Assembly: GCF_008930665.1 (NCBI RefSeq)
Contig: NZ_PQMG01000003.1
Span: forward strand, 124,001 to 188,000
Reading direction: 5' to 3'
DNA: 64,000 bases
Source: Corynebacterium sp. 74A
GTDB lineage: Bacteria; Actinomycetota; Actinomycetes; Mycobacteriales; Mycobacteriaceae
Position 1 is the stretch's first letter; each line of letters begins with the position of its first letter. A model generated the notes under the pieces. It had not been told where the DNA came from, did no database searches, and was given only the letters and a program-made list of their open reading frames with translations. A program made the position numbers and the translations under genes. Of the stretch, positions 1 through 9,241 are shown one piece after another.

Positions 1-1213
1 CCACCAGCACGGACAGCGCCATCTCGCCGCGGCCCTGCACCTCCCAGGCGTCGGGACGCTCGGTGGGCAGCACGCGCAGTGAGACGTTACCGATGAGCTC
101 CTGCTCGAGGCGGGCCTTCACCACGCGGGCGGTAAGCTTATCGCCACCGCCGCGACCGGCCATCGGCGAGGTATTAACGCCGATGGTCATGGAGATCGCC
201 GGCTCATCCACGGTGATGCGCGGCAGCGGGGTCGGATTCTCCACATCGGCGAGGGTGTCGCCGATCATCACCTGATCGATACCGGAGATAGCCGCGATAT
301 CGCCGGCGATAACCTCCTTGGCGGGCACGCGCTGCATGCCCTCTGTGGAAAGCAGCTCGGCAATTTTGACGGTCTTGGTGTGCTGATTGCCCTCATCGTC
401 GTAGTGAATCCATGCCACCTGCTGGCCCTTCTTCAACACGCCGGCGTGCACGCGCACTAGGCCGATACGGCCCAAGAAAGAAGAGGAGTCTAGGTTGGTC
501 ACATGGGCCTGCAGCGGGGCGTTGATATCCGCCGAGGGCTCGGGCAGCACATCGTAGAGCACGTTGAAGAGCTCCTGCAGATCCTTCGCATCCGGCACAT
601 TGCCATCACCGGGGTTCTCGGTGGAGGCGGTGCCGGCGCGGCCGGAGGCGTAGAGCACCGGAAGATCCAGCAGAGTCTCGGCGGCCTGCTGGGCTTCCTC
701 ATCCTCGAGGGTGGAGGCCAGCTCGAGCAGCAGGTCCTGGGATTCTTCGACCACCTCGTCGATGCGGGCATCGGGGCGGTCGGTCTTGTTCACACAGATA
801 ATCACCGGCATCTTCGCCGCCAAGGCCTTGCCCAGCACGAAGCGGGTTTGGGGCAGCGGGCCCTCGGAGGCGTCGACGAGCAGCACCACGCCATCGACCA
901 TGGACAGCGCACGCTCCACCTCACCGCCGAAGTCGGCGTGGCCGGGGGTGTCGATGACATTAATAATGAGATCTTCGCCATTCTTCCCCTGGCCCACACG
1001 CCGAATGGAGGTGTTCTTAGCCAGAATGGTGATGCCTTTTTCCTTCTCCAGATCACCGGAGTCCATCACCCGATCGGCGACCTCGCCGTGGTCACCGAAG
1101 GCACCGGATTGCTCGAGCATGGCGTTGACGAGGGTGGTTTTGCCGTGGTCAACGTGTGCGACAATGGCGACGTTTCGGAATTCGGTGCGCGCGGTAGTGT
1201 TGTTTTCGCTCAC
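1..1213 (-). CDS. typA: Translational GTPase TypA/BipA, 3' part missing
   Basis: Ribosome-associated translational GTPase of the EF-G/LepA class, needed for ribosome assembly and stress or cold adaptation in other bacteria. The first 404 codons are present; the family is usually about 610-640 residues, so the C-terminal third lies outside the window. The G1 motif AHVDHGKTT is at residues 19-27, followed by the G3 motif DTPGHADF, the G4 motif NKTD and the start of domain 2. The start is GTG at 1213, with GGAGT about 12 nt upstream. The gene is read divergently from the secreted-protein gene at 1667. In Mycobacterium typA also lies near a secreted Rv1157c-type gene. Identity is secure. Confidence 0.97.
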   Translation of the reverse strand, partial: MSENNTTARTEFRNVAIVAHVDHGKTTLVNAMLEQSGAFGDHGEVADRVMDSGDLEKEKGITILAKNTSIRRVGQGKNGEDLIINVIDTPGHADFGGEVERALSMVDGVVLLVDASEGPLPQTRFVLGKALAAKMPVIICVNKTDRPDARIDEVVEESQDLLLELASTLEDEEAQQAAETLLDLPVLYASGRAGTASTENPGDGNVPDAKDLQELFNVLYDVLPEPSADINAPLQAHVTNLDSSSFLGRIGLVRVHAGVLKKGQQVAWIHYDDEGNQHTKTVKIAELLSTEGMQRVPAKEVIAGDIAAISGIDQVMIGDTLADVENPTPLPRITVDEPAISMTIGVNTSPMAGRGGGDKLTARVVKARLEQELIGNVSLRVLPTERPDAWEVQGRGEMALSVLV

Positions 1214-1666
1214 GGGCTTGTGTGTACTCCTGAAATATAGATGGTGATCGCGGCGCGCAGACGATGAAGAAGGAAGCGCGCCTGTCGCCTGCGCGTCATA
1301 CGCGGGCAACGACTAGCCGAGTGTACCCCCTTTTCCGGCGATACCACATCTTTTAGAGTAGATTGTAACGAAATGGCAACAAAAACCTATCTATTCCGAC
1401 AGTGACACATCCTCTTATGCCTTCACAGAGTGCGGTAGCTACTGCGGCCGTTGCGCGTGACGACGCCGCCCCGGTGCGGATACCCCGCAGGCCCAGGCCT
1501 GCTCCGCCCGCAGCTGCGACGATGATAGTGAACACAGGCCTAGCCTCACTCTGAGAAATGTATTAGTGTTATGACTGTTGTGACTAATGTGGTTTAAGTG
1601 AAGTCTGTGGACTAGAGCTTTGTGCCCGTCGCATGTACAGCTTCCAAGAAAGGACACTGAAACCCC
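1214..1666. other. Divergent intergenic region, typA / secreted protein
   Basis: This 453-base gap carries the promoters of two divergent genes. I see no convincing ORF in it. An AT-rich stretch around 1350-1390 holds TACAAT-like hexamers on the minus strand and is the likely typA promoter. An inverted repeat ATTAGT (1562-1567) / ACTAAT (1583-1588), with repeated TGAC between the arms, sits about 80 bases before the secreted-protein gene and could bind a regulator. Both assignments are inferred from sequence. Confidence 0.4.
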
Positions 1667-2365
1667 GTGAAACTCCGTACCCCGATCGCCGTCGCCTGCG
1701 CTGCCGCCCTGACCGTTGGCGCCACGCTTTCCGCCCCGCTGGCCACCGCGCAGACCAGCTCCGATATGACGATTCCCGTCATTACCAATCCGCAGCTGAT
1801 CGACGATCTCAGCCGCCCCGCCCCTGAGGTGCTGGCTCAGGCCCGCGCTTTCGCCAACCAGCCCTTCATCCCCGAGCAGCTGCGCAACGCCGTGATCGCC
1901 GCCGTGGAGTTCTACGAGGGTGGCCACTCCCCCGCGGGTGCGCCGCTGCTGAAGCCGGAGAACACCCCCGAGTTCACCCAGTTCTACTGGCCCACCATCG
2001 CTGGCTCCTGCATCGGCGGCGAGCACACCGCCGTGGGCACCGCCATCGCTGTTCCCGGGCCGGCAGATCTGCCGCTGCCGGGTGTTCCCGCTGACGAGGC
2101 CGGCTTCGTGTTCACCGCACTTGGCACCCCGGGCCTGGCTGCAGAGCAGCAGGACGCACTCAACGTGCACTGGATGAATATCGACACCCTGCAGTTCGGC
2201 ACCTCCCGCTTGGGCAATGGCGGCCTCAACCCCGACGGCCCCGCCACCCTCAACGGCACGGCAGCCACCGGCAAGGGCACCATCATCGCCGTTCTCGAGG
2301 GCACTGTGAATACCTCCGAGACTGCCTGCCACTTCGCCCCCACCGCCGCGATCTTCACGGTCTAA
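1667..2365 (+). CDS. Secreted protein, possibly Rv1157c-like
   Basis: Protein of 232 residues with a clear Sec signal peptide: basic MKLR start, hydrophobic core at 6-22, and probable cleavage around A28-Q29 after APLATAQ. The mature part has two cysteines (about residues 110 and 222) that could form a disulfide outside the cell, and is rich in Gly, Ala and Pro. No catalytic motif is visible. The start is GTG at 1667, preceded by GAAAGGA with good spacing. Synteny with typA resembles mycobacterial Rv1157c, so a relation is plausible but not proven. The function is unknown; location is the cell envelope or medium. Confidence 0.7.
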   Translation: MKLRTPIAVACAAALTVGATLSAPLATAQTSSDMTIPVITNPQLIDDLSRPAPEVLAQARAFANQPFIPEQLRNAVIAAVEFYEGGHSPAGAPLLKPENTPEFTQFYWPTIAGSCIGGEHTAVGTAIAVPGPADLPLPGVPADEAGFVFTALGTPGLAAEQQDALNVHWMNIDTLQFGTSRLGNGGLNPDGPATLNGTAATGKGTIIAVLEGTVNTSETACHFAPTAAIFTV

Positions 2366-2386
2366 GAGCAACTGCGCAGGTATCTC

Positions 2387-2971
2387 ATGTCCACCTCCCA
2401 GCCCGATGCGCAGGATGGAGGCTCCACTGTGGATCTCCATCCCGTGAAGCAGGAGACCTTTGACGTCTCCGCGCTGACCAACACGGACCCCAAGGGCTAC
2501 CTGCGCGCGGTGGATACCTACACCGAAACCGACTTCGGGCTGTACATGGCGCGCGGGGCGGATCATCCCCGCTTCGGCTATCTCGAGTCGTGGCTGTTGC
2601 CCGATCTCGGCCTGCGCGCCAATATCTTTCACTTCCGTCCCGGGGTGGATGTAGACCAAGAGCTCTATATCGACATCGCAGACATCAACCGCGAGGGCTC
2701 CACTTGGACCACACGGGATCTCTACGTGGATCTCGTGGCCACCACGGGCACCCCCATCGACGTGCTCGACATCGACGAGCTCGCCGCCGCCACCTCCGCT
2801 GGGCTCATCACCGCCTCCGAGGCTGAGCGCGCCATCGATCGCACGCTCACCGCCGTGGAAGGCATCACCCGCTACGGCGATGACGTCCACCAGTGGCTGC
2901 GCTCGCGCGGTATCACCCTCGAGTGGGCGGACAACGTCACCCTCACTCCTGCGGGCTGCTCATTCGCTTGA
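2387..2971 (+). CDS. DUF402 domain protein
   Basis: Cytoplasmic protein of 194 residues without signal or membrane segments. The central part (about residues 60-150) has the DUF402 pattern: an aromatic, acidic strand region ending LYIDIADI, then LYVDLVAT, then a VLDIDELAAA helix start followed by GLITASEAERA. DUF402 members include FomD and Streptomyces/Staphylococcus nucleoside diphosphate hydrolases that depend on metal bound by conserved Asp residues. The exact substrate cannot be read here. It starts 21 bases after the secreted-protein gene and may be cotranscribed with it. Confidence 0.75.
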   Translation: MSTSQPDAQDGGSTVDLHPVKQETFDVSALTNTDPKGYLRAVDTYTETDFGLYMARGADHPRFGYLESWLLPDLGLRANIFHFRPGVDVDQELYIDIADINREGSTWTTRDLYVDLVATTGTPIDVLDIDELAAATSAGLITASEAERAIDRTLTAVEGITRYGDDVHQWLRSRGITLEWADNVTLTPAGCSFA

Positions 2972-2992
2972 CGACGCCACGCTCCACACCGG

Positions 2993-2998
2993 TAGCCT
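2993..2998 (+). promoter_or_regulatory. Possible -10 box of the ArsC-family gene
   Basis: TAGCCT ends 7 nt before the ATG at 3006, the spacing expected of a leaderless transcript. TTGACG at 2968-2973 could be the -35, but the 19-base spacer is long. Confidence 0.35.
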
Positions 2999-3005
2999 TG
3001 GCGGC

Positions 3006-3356
3006 ATGACCGTGATCTATCACAATCCCCGCTGTTCCAAGTCCCGCGCGGCGCTGCAGTATCTGCGCGATCACGGCATCGAGCCGACCATCGTGCGCTA
3101 TCTCGAGGACACCCCCGACGAACAGACGCTCCGCAGCCTGCTCGCGGATGCTGGCCTGCGCCCGCATGAGGCTATCCGCACCGGCGAATCCGAGTATGCC
3201 GAGCTAGGGCTGAGCCCCGAGACGCCGGAGGATGAACTTATCGCGGCCATGCTCGCCCACCCGACGCTGATCGAACGACCCTTTGTGCGTAGTGCCTCCG
3301 GGGTGGTTATTGCTCGCCCCACAGAGAAACTCGAGGAGATCATCGACCCCGCCTGA
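3006..3356 (+). CDS. ArsC-family (thioredoxin-fold) reductase
   Basis: Protein of 116 residues with the ArsC/Spx/YfgD fold. The N-terminal strand carries NPRCSKSR, in which the Cys is the family nucleophile. The basic residue region before VIARPTEKLEEI and the PFVRSASG segment match the ArsC C-terminal arsenate-binding part. The family uses glutaredoxin or glutathione in other phyla; corynebacterial arsenate reductases that use mycothiol belong to another fold, so the true substrate is open. There is no ars operon next to it. The start is ATG at 3006; a longer upstream reading lacks support. Confidence 0.8.
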   Translation: MTVIYHNPRCSKSRAALQYLRDHGIEPTIVRYLEDTPDEQTLRSLLADAGLRPHEAIRTGESEYAELGLSPETPEDELIAAMLAHPTLIERPFVRSASGVVIARPTEKLEEIIDPA

Positions 3357-3371
3357 TTCTCCCCTAGATAG

Positions 3372-3417
3372 CGCCACAAGGGCCGCCGCAGCACGTACTG
3401 CGGCGGCCCTTGTGGCG
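3372..3417. terminator. Perfect 20-bp hairpin between convergent genes
   Basis: Arms 3372-3391 and 3398-3417 are perfectly complementary over 20 bases with a 6-base loop (CACGTA). It lies between the ArsC-family gene (+) and the ABC ATPase gene (-), so it probably ends transcription from both sides. Confidence 0.85.
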
Positions 3418-3432
3418 TTGTGGGTGCGGGGC

Positions 3433-5151
3433 TTACTCCCCTGCTCCGAGCTCGATGCCGAGCCCAGGCACTGAATCGATGAGATTCCGAGTGTAGTCCT
3501 GCTGGGCGTGATCGAAGATATCGTCCGCGCTGCCCTGCTCGACTACCTTGCCGTTTTGCATGACCACGATGTCATCGGCAGTCTGGCGCACCACGGCGAG
3601 ATCGTGAGTGATGAACAGATAGGAGAGATTGAACTCATCCTGAAGCTGCGTCAGCAGCTGCAGAATCTGGTTTTGCACCAGCACGTCCAGGGCGGAGACG
3701 GCCTCGTCCAACACGATCACTTCCGGCTGCAGCGCCAAGGCGCGGGCAATAGCGATGCGCTGGCGCTGACCGCCTGAAAGCTCATTAGGGTAGCGGCGCA
3801 TGGTCGAGCGCGGCAGTTGCACCACATCCAGCAGCTCGGCGACGCGCTTCTCCCGCTGCTCGCGGTTGCCCACCTTGTGTACCTTCAGCGGCTCCTCGAT
3901 ACAGCGGTAGATCGAATACATCGGGTTGAGCGAACCATAGGGGTTCTGGAACACCACCTGGAGCTTGCGGCGCATATCGAAAAGCTCCTTGCGGCCCAAG
4001 GTAGACAGATCGGTGCCCTTGTAATACACCTTTCCCTCGGTGGGGTCGAGCAGGTTCAGCACCATGTTCGCCACCGTGGACTTACCCGAGCCGGACTCGC
4101 CCACCAGCGCCAAGGTGGTGCCGGTGCGCAGCCCGAAGCTGACATCATCGACAGCCCGCAGTTCTTTCTTAGCGCCGCGCGCGCCGCGAACATCAAAGAT
4201 CTTGGTGAGGTTCTCCACGCGGATCACCTCGTCCTCTACCTGCGAGTGATCGCTGCTGAGCTTGTCCGTGGACTCCACACCCTGCTGCTGTGCCTGCTGA
4301 ATGCGGGCGGAGGCCAGCGAGGGGGCGGCGTCGACAAGGCGACGGGTATAGGGGTGCTGCGGGTTGCGCAGAATCTTCAGCGAGGGACCCGACTCCACGA
4401 TGCGGCCGCGGTGCATCACCACGAGGTGCTCGGCGCGCTCGGCGGCAAGACCCAGATCGTGGGTGATAAACAGCACGGCAGTGCCGAGTTCCTCGGTGAG
4501 GGTTCCCAAGTGGTCCAGGATGCGCTTTTGCACCGTCACGTCGAGAGCCGAGGTGGGCTCGTCGGCGATGAGCAGCTTGGGATGCGCGGCCAGGCCCATG
4601 GCGATCAGGGCGCGCTGGCGCATACCGCCGGAGAACTCGTGGGGATACTGCTTGGCGCGGCGCTCCGCGTCCGGCAGACCCGCCTCCTCGAGCAGCTCAG
4701 CGACTCGCGCGTCGTACTCCTTCGGATCCACCACGTTATTGGCGCGCAAGGATTCCTTGATCTGGGTGCCGATGCGCCACACGGGGTTGAGGTTACTCAT
4801 CGGGTCCTGCGGCACCAGGCCGATCATCTTGCCCCGGTATTCTTGGCGCTCCTTCTCGGAGACATCGGTGATGTCCTGGCCGTCGAAGGTAATGGAACCG
4901 CCGGTGATCTTTCCGGTGCCAGGCAAGAGCCCGAGGATGGACATGGCGGCGGTGGACTTACCGGAGCCGGACTCGCCCACGATCGCCACGGACTGCCCGG
5001 GATAGATGGCGAGGTTAATGCCGCGCACGGCGTCCACGGTGCCGGTGGTGGACTCGAAGGAAATCTTGAGATCTTCGAAGGTCAATAGTGGCACGGAACG
5101 ATCCACCTCGGCGGAGCTATCGGTGCCGGCAGGGGGCGTAGTATTCGTCAT
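3433..5151 (-). CDS. Peptide ABC transporter, fused double ATPase (DppD-DppF type)
   Basis: Protein of 572 residues made of two complete ABC ATPase domains, about residues 20-275 and 305-565. Each has a Walker [10 protein letters not shown]. The signature motifs are [12 protein letters not shown] in the first half and [15 protein letters not shown] in the second. Each half ends with the oligopeptide/dipeptide C-terminal extension ([10 protein letters not shown] and [10 protein letters not shown]). It powers uptake of small peptides through the two permeases encoded just upstream. The start is 3 bases after the stop of the inner-membrane permease at 5154, indicating one operon. The fusion of DppD and DppF is usual in actinobacteria. 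The exact substrate, peptide or another solute, is not settled. Confidence 0.9.
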   Translation of the reverse strand: MTNTTPPAGTDSSAEVDRSVPLLTFEDLKISFESTTGTVDAVRGINLAIYPGQSVAIVGESGSGKSTAAMSILGLLPGTGKITGGSITFDGQDITDVSEKERQEYRGKMIGLVPQDPMSNLNPVWRIGTQIKESLRANNVVDPKEYDARVAELLEEAGLPDAERRAKQYPHEFSGGMRQRALIAMGLAAHPKLLIADEPTSALDVTVQKRILDHLGTLTEELGTAVLFITHDLGLAAERAEHLVVMHRGRIVESGPSLKILRNPQHPYTRRLVDAAPSLASARIQQAQQQGVESTDKLSSDHSQVEDEVIRVENLTKIFDVRGARGAKKELRAVDDVSFGLRTGTTLALVGESGSGKSTVANMVLNLLDPTEGKVYYKGTDLSTLGRKELFDMRRKLQVVFQNPYGSLNPMYSIYRCIEEPLKVHKVGNREQREKRVAELLDVVQLPRSTMRRYPNELSGGQRQRIAIARALALQPEVIVLDEAVSALDVLVQNQILQLLTQLQDEFNLSYLFITHDLAVVRQTADDIVVMQNGKVVEQGSADDIFDHAQQDYTRNLIDSVPGLGIELGAGE

Positions 5152-5153
5152 AA

Positions 5154-6152
5154 TTATCGCTTCCTTGCCTTCGGATCGAGGGCGTCGCGCACAACGTCAC
5201 CCATCATGATGAAGCTGAGCACGGTCGTTGCCAGCGCCACAGCCGGGTAGAAGAGCACCATCGGCTGGGTGCGCAGCGAGGCCTGAGCGCGCGAGATGTC
5301 GCCACCCCAGGAGACCACCGTCGAGGGCAAACCGATACCCAGGAAGGACAGCGTGGCTTCCGCCACGATGAAGGTACCCAGAGCCACGGTGGCGTAGACG
5401 ATGATCGGCGCCGCCGCATTGGGCAGGATGTGGCTAAACAGGATCTTGGTGCGCGATGCGCCCAAGGCGCGGGCGGCGGTAACGAACTCTTCATTCTTCA
5501 CGCTCATCACGGCACCGCGAGTGATGCGGGCGATCGAGGTCCAGCCGAAGAGGCCGAGCACCACGATCACGGTGAATACCGTGCGATGATCCTTAAACAT
5601 CTGCATCACCACGATGGCGGCCAGCACCAGCGGCAGCGCGAAGAAAACGTCGGTGATACGGGAGAAGATGGAGTCCACGATGCCGCCGAGATAGCCGGCG
5701 GTAGCACCGATGAGCACGCCGAGCACCACGACGAACATCGTGGTGAGCACGCCGACGAGCACCGAGGCGCGCGCCCCGTAGATGGTGCGGGCGAAAATGT
5801 CACAGCCCTGGCGGTCGAAACCAAAGGGGTGACCATCCGTGGGCCCCTGGAGGGAGTTGGCGAGCTCGCAGGTCTGCGGATCGACGCTGGTAAACAACTG
5901 CGGGACCAAAGCGAGCACGATGGCGGCGAGCATGAGTACGGCCGAGGTCCAGAACAGAGGACGGCGACGCAGGTTTTGCCACGCCTCGCCCCACAGGGAG
6001 GTCGGTGCGGACTCATCGGCCACCGCGTCGACAGCACCGAGGCCGGTTTCATCCACGGCGTCAACGAAGTGCTCTTGGCCCTTCTTCGTCTCAAAGGCGG
6101 GGCCTTGGAGGTTCTTCTCGGGGTTGAGGTGTGCGGGAGATGGTTTAGGCAT
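5154..6152 (-). CDS. Peptide ABC transporter permease (DppC type)
   Basis: Inner-membrane permease of 332 residues. A hydrophilic N-terminal stretch of about 65 residues precedes the first membrane helix (FWTSAVLMLAAIVLALV). The typical DppC/OppC domain with about five more helices follows, including the EAA-type loop ARALGASRTKILFSHILPN that contacts the ATPase. Its start overlaps the end of the upstream permease gene by 8 bases, a sign of translational coupling. It forms a heterodimer with the product of 6145-7071. Confidence 0.92.
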   Translation of the reverse strand: MPKPSPAHLNPEKNLQGPAFETKKGQEHFVDAVDETGLGAVDAVADESAPTSLWGEAWQNLRRRPLFWTSAVLMLAAIVLALVPQLFTSVDPQTCELANSLQGPTDGHPFGFDRQGCDIFARTIYGARASVLVGVLTTMFVVVLGVLIGATAGYLGGIVDSIFSRITDVFFALPLVLAAIVVMQMFKDHRTVFTVIVVLGLFGWTSIARITRGAVMSVKNEEFVTAARALGASRTKILFSHILPNAAAPIIVYATVALGTFIVAEATLSFLGIGLPSTVVSWGGDISRAQASLRTQPMVLFYPAVALATTVLSFIMMGDVVRDALDPKARKR

Positions 6153-7071
6153 AGCGAATCCTCGGATCGAGCACGGCGTAGATCAAATCCACGAGCAGGT
6201 TGGCCACAATGTAGACGAGCACCAGCACGGTGGTGAAGGACACCACGGTGGCGGGTTCGCCCTTGAGGATGGCTTGGTAAATGGAACCGCCGACACCGTT
6301 GATACCGAAGATGCCCTCGGTCACGATGGCGCCACCCATGAGGGCACCGAGATCCGCGCCGAGGAAGGTGGCGACGGGAATCAAGGAATTACGCAACACG
6401 TGGCGGCTCATCACCGTGCTGTCCTTCAGGCCCTTGGCGCGGGCGGTACGCACATAGTCGGCGGTGAGATTCTCGCTCACGGACTGCCGCGTCAGGCGCA
6501 GCACATAGGCGAAGGACACCGCGCCCAGCACGATCGCGGGCATAAGCAGCGCTTCGAAGGACTCATTGGGGCCAACCGTGGTGGGCAATAGCCCCCACTT
6601 CACGCCCACCATGAATTGCAGCACGAAGCCGATCACGAAGGTGGGGACGGCAATCACCAGCAGAGACAGCACCAGCACGGTGGAGTCGAAAATGCCGCCG
6701 CGACGGATACCGGCGACCACGCCGAAGAGGATGCCGAAGATGGTCTCGAAAGCCAGAGCCATGAAGGCGAGCTTGATGGTCACGGGGAAGGCATTGGCCA
6801 TCACCGAGGACACGGGCTGGCCAGAGAAGGTGGTGCCGAAGTCAAGAGTAAAGATGCCCTTGATGTAAAGCAGGTATTGGACGAGGAAGGGTTTATCCAG
6901 GTTGTACTCTTCCCTGATGCGTTGAGCCGCGGATTCGGATAGTCCACGGTCACCACCCAGGGCTTGCACAGGATCACCCGGCATGAGGAATACGAGCGCA
7001 TAGATCAGCAGAGTCGCTCCGATAAACACCGGAATCATCTGCAGAACGCGGCGCCCCACATAGCGCAGCAT
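6145..7071 (-). CDS. Peptide ABC transporter permease (DppB type)
   Basis: Membrane protein of 308 residues with six predicted helices, beginning MLRYVGRRVLQMIPVFIGAT, the usual DppB/OppB first helix. It contains the binding-protein-dependent permease loop RTARAKGLKDSTVMSRHVLR. It pairs with the DppC-type permease that overlaps its 3' end. A 360-base gap separates it from the upstream binding-protein gene, so its expression may be set by the palindrome in that gap. Confidence 0.92.
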   Translation of the reverse strand: MLRYVGRRVLQMIPVFIGATLLIYALVFLMPGDPVQALGGDRGLSESAAQRIREEYNLDKPFLVQYLLYIKGIFTLDFGTTFSGQPVSSVMANAFPVTIKLAFMALAFETIFGILFGVVAGIRRGGIFDSTVLVLSLLVIAVPTFVIGFVLQFMVGVKWGLLPTTVGPNESFEALLMPAIVLGAVSFAYVLRLTRQSVSENLTADYVRTARAKGLKDSTVMSRHVLRNSLIPVATFLGADLGALMGGAIVTEGIFGINGVGGSIYQAILKGEPATVVSFTTVLVLVYIVANLLVDLIYAVLDPRIRYA

Positions 7072-7431
7072 AGGCGAGGACTTTCTAGGTTAGGTAGCGC
7101 GGTTGACGCGTCGATCCTCCCGCAAGCCACCACCGCTGGCCGATCCGATTGTCCTGTGATGCACGGGGAGCTCGGGGGCGCAGTGAGACTGGCGAGACTA
7201 TTCGCTTTAAATTACCAAAGCTTCACAGACACCAGCACCCCTGGCCACTGCGGATGACACCGTATGAGCGTTGAGAACTGTAAATATTCAGAGCGCAACG
7301 TCCTTTCGGAGACTCATCCCAGGGCACCAGGGGTGCTGGGAAGTTGAGAAGCACGCACTACGCCCAGCAGTGCCACCCGCCCATGTGTACACGAGCCGAG
7401 CCACACCGCCTCAGGCGCAGGCTACGACAGA
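7072..7431. other. Gap inside the peptide-transport operon with a long imperfect palindrome
   Basis: This 360-base gap lies between the binding-protein gene and its permease gene on the minus strand. Arms 7232-7244 and 7327-7339 form a perfect 13-base inverted repeat (CCAGCACCCCTGG). Inside it GGATGA (7252-7257) pairs with TCATCC (7314-7319), and CGTTG (7269-7273) with CAACG (7296-7300). The set would fold as one 108-nt hairpin. Such a structure between the binding-protein and permease genes can lower downstream expression or protect the upstream mRNA. I see no coding region here. Confidence 0.6.
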
Positions 7432-9015
7432 TTACTTTTTGGTGATCTGCTCGTAGACGGGGACAGACTTCCAGTTGAAGACCACATTCTCCACGGTGTC
7501 GGCGCTGCCGCCGGTGACGTTGGCGTACCACAGCGGGATCACGGGCAGATCCTCAAGCAGAATCTCCTGGGCCTCGTTGTAGAGCGGGGTGGCTTCTTTC
7601 ACGGACCCAGCGCCGGCAGCCTCATTGAGCTTGGCGTCGAAGTCCTTGTTGGAGTAGTCACCATCGTTAGAGCTGGCGCCAGTGGCGTACAACGGCCCCA
7701 AGAAGTTACCCAAGCCCGGGTAGTCAGCCTGCCAGCCGGTACGGAAGGCAGTGGTGATTTCACGGTTGGTCACCTCATCGCGCAGGGACTTGAAGTCCGG
7801 ATAGGGCTTACCCTGGGCGTTGATACCGAGCACGTTCTTCAGGGAGTTAGCAGTAGCATCCACCCATGCCTGGTGGCCACCATCGGCGTTATAGGCGATC
7901 TCGAAGGTGCCCTCGAAGGGAGCAATCTCATCGGCCTCGGCCCACAGCTCCTTAGCGCGGTCTGGGTTGAAGTTCAGAACCTCTTCGCCCTTGAGCTCGG
8001 GGTCATAGCCGTCGATCACTGGGGAGGTGAAGTCCTTCGCTGGGGTGCGGGTACCGAGGAAGATCTTGTCCGTGATCTCGTCGCGGTTCACCGCCATCGA
8101 GATGGCTTCACGACGCAGCTTTCCCTCCTCACCGTTGAAGTGCTCCAAGCGCTCCGGGATGGTGAAGGACTGGAACACAGCGGCGGGCTGGTTCACCGCG
8201 CGGTCGCCGAGCTCTTCCTCATAGGTAGAGAAGGCGGAATCCGGCACGGCATCCAAGACGTCGAGGTTGCCGGAGAGAAGGTCGGCATACGCGGCGTCCT
8301 GCTGCGGGTAGAAGGTGAAGCGCACACCGTCGTTCTGGGCGGCACGCTCACCGTCGTAGTACTCGTTCGGGACGATGAGGGCGTCCTGCTGATGGTTCCA
8401 CTCTTCGAGCTTGTAGGGGCCGGAGCCGACCGGGGACTCGCCGAAGGCGTCCATGTCTTCGAAGGCGACGTCGGGAAGGGGGAAGAAGGCGGAGTAGCCA
8501 AGGCGCAGCGGGAAGTCAGACTCGGGCTGCTGGAGCTCAATGGTGAAGGTGTAATCGTCCTCCACCTTCAGCCCCTCCATCTCGGAGGCGCCCTCCTCGT
8601 AGCCCATGATGGGCTCGAAGAAGTAGGCGGAGAGCTGCTCGTTCTCCATGGCATAGTTCCAAGCCTTCACAAAGTTCTCGGCCTTGATCTCAGTGCCATC
8701 GGAGAACTTCTTGCCCTCCTTGAGCTTCACACGATAGGTCTTATCGCCCTCCAACTCGATGGAGTCGGCGAGATCGTTATGAACTTCACCCTCAGTGTCG
8801 TAGTAGACGAGACCCGAGTTAATGAGGTCAATAATACGGCCACCACCGGTCTCATTGGTGTTAGCCGGAATCAGTGGGTTCTGTGGCTCGGATCCGTTGG
8901 CGCGGATGTAGTCAGCTCCGCTTCCCCCGCCAGAGCCATTATCATCCGAGCACGCAGCGAGGCCCAGTGTGAGCGACGCGGCGCCAAGGATGGCCAGGGA
9001 CTTCTTTAGCGTCAT
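7432..9015 (-). CDS. Peptide-binding lipoprotein of the ABC transporter (DppA/OppA type)
   Basis: Extracytoplasmic solute-binding protein of 527 residues, SBP family 5. The signal peptide ends in the lipobox GLAAC, so Cys22 is lipid-modified and holds the protein on the outside of the membrane. A Gly/Ser linker follows, then the two-lobed domain. Visible family motifs are the LADSIELEGDKTYRVKLKEG region and RREAISMAVNRDEI. The start ATG at 9015 is preceded by GGGAGAA. It is the first gene of the operon that runs to 3433. A signal for a specific peptide cannot be read from sequence. Confidence 0.92.
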   Translation of the reverse strand: MTLKKSLAILGAASLTLGLAACSDDNGSGGGSGADYIRANGSEPQNPLIPANTNETGGGRIIDLINSGLVYYDTEGEVHNDLADSIELEGDKTYRVKLKEGKKFSDGTEIKAENFVKAWNYAMENEQLSAYFFEPIMGYEEGASEMEGLKVEDDYTFTIELQQPESDFPLRLGYSAFFPLPDVAFEDMDAFGESPVGSGPYKLEEWNHQQDALIVPNEYYDGERAAQNDGVRFTFYPQQDAAYADLLSGNLDVLDAVPDSAFSTYEEELGDRAVNQPAAVFQSFTIPERLEHFNGEEGKLRREAISMAVNRDEITDKIFLGTRTPAKDFTSPVIDGYDPELKGEEVLNFNPDRAKELWAEADEIAPFEGTFEIAYNADGGHQAWVDATANSLKNVLGINAQGKPYPDFKSLRDEVTNREITTAFRTGWQADYPGLGNFLGPLYATGASSNDGDYSNKDFDAKLNEAAGAGSVKEATPLYNEAQEILLEDLPVIPLWYANVTGGSADTVENVVFNWKSVPVYEQITKK

Positions 9016-9241
9016 GGCGTTAGTTCTCCCATTCGAGGTAGGTCATGCATATGGTGACGTCATCGTGTTATGACGATCGCCTTTGCGGCACGTCACATCT
9101 TAGTTTGCCTGAGAAGTAAACACGAAAAACTCTTAGCAAACTGTGTGCTGCAGCTTAGCTACCTTAAACCTTCACCCCTTGTGGGGGCCGGAAACGATTT
9201 CTATAGGTCCCCAGAAACCACCCCCACGCGGGGGTATTTAG

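Noticed and set aside
1439..2890. A 483-codon minus-strand frame over the secreted-protein and DUF402 genes
   Set aside because: Low-complexity Gly/Ala/His-rich shadow; both genes on the plus strand have start signals and family features.
7271..7456. Short plus-strand ORF in the gap of the peptide-transport operon
   Set aside because: No ribosome-binding site, runs into the antisense of the binding-protein gene, and lies across the palindrome.
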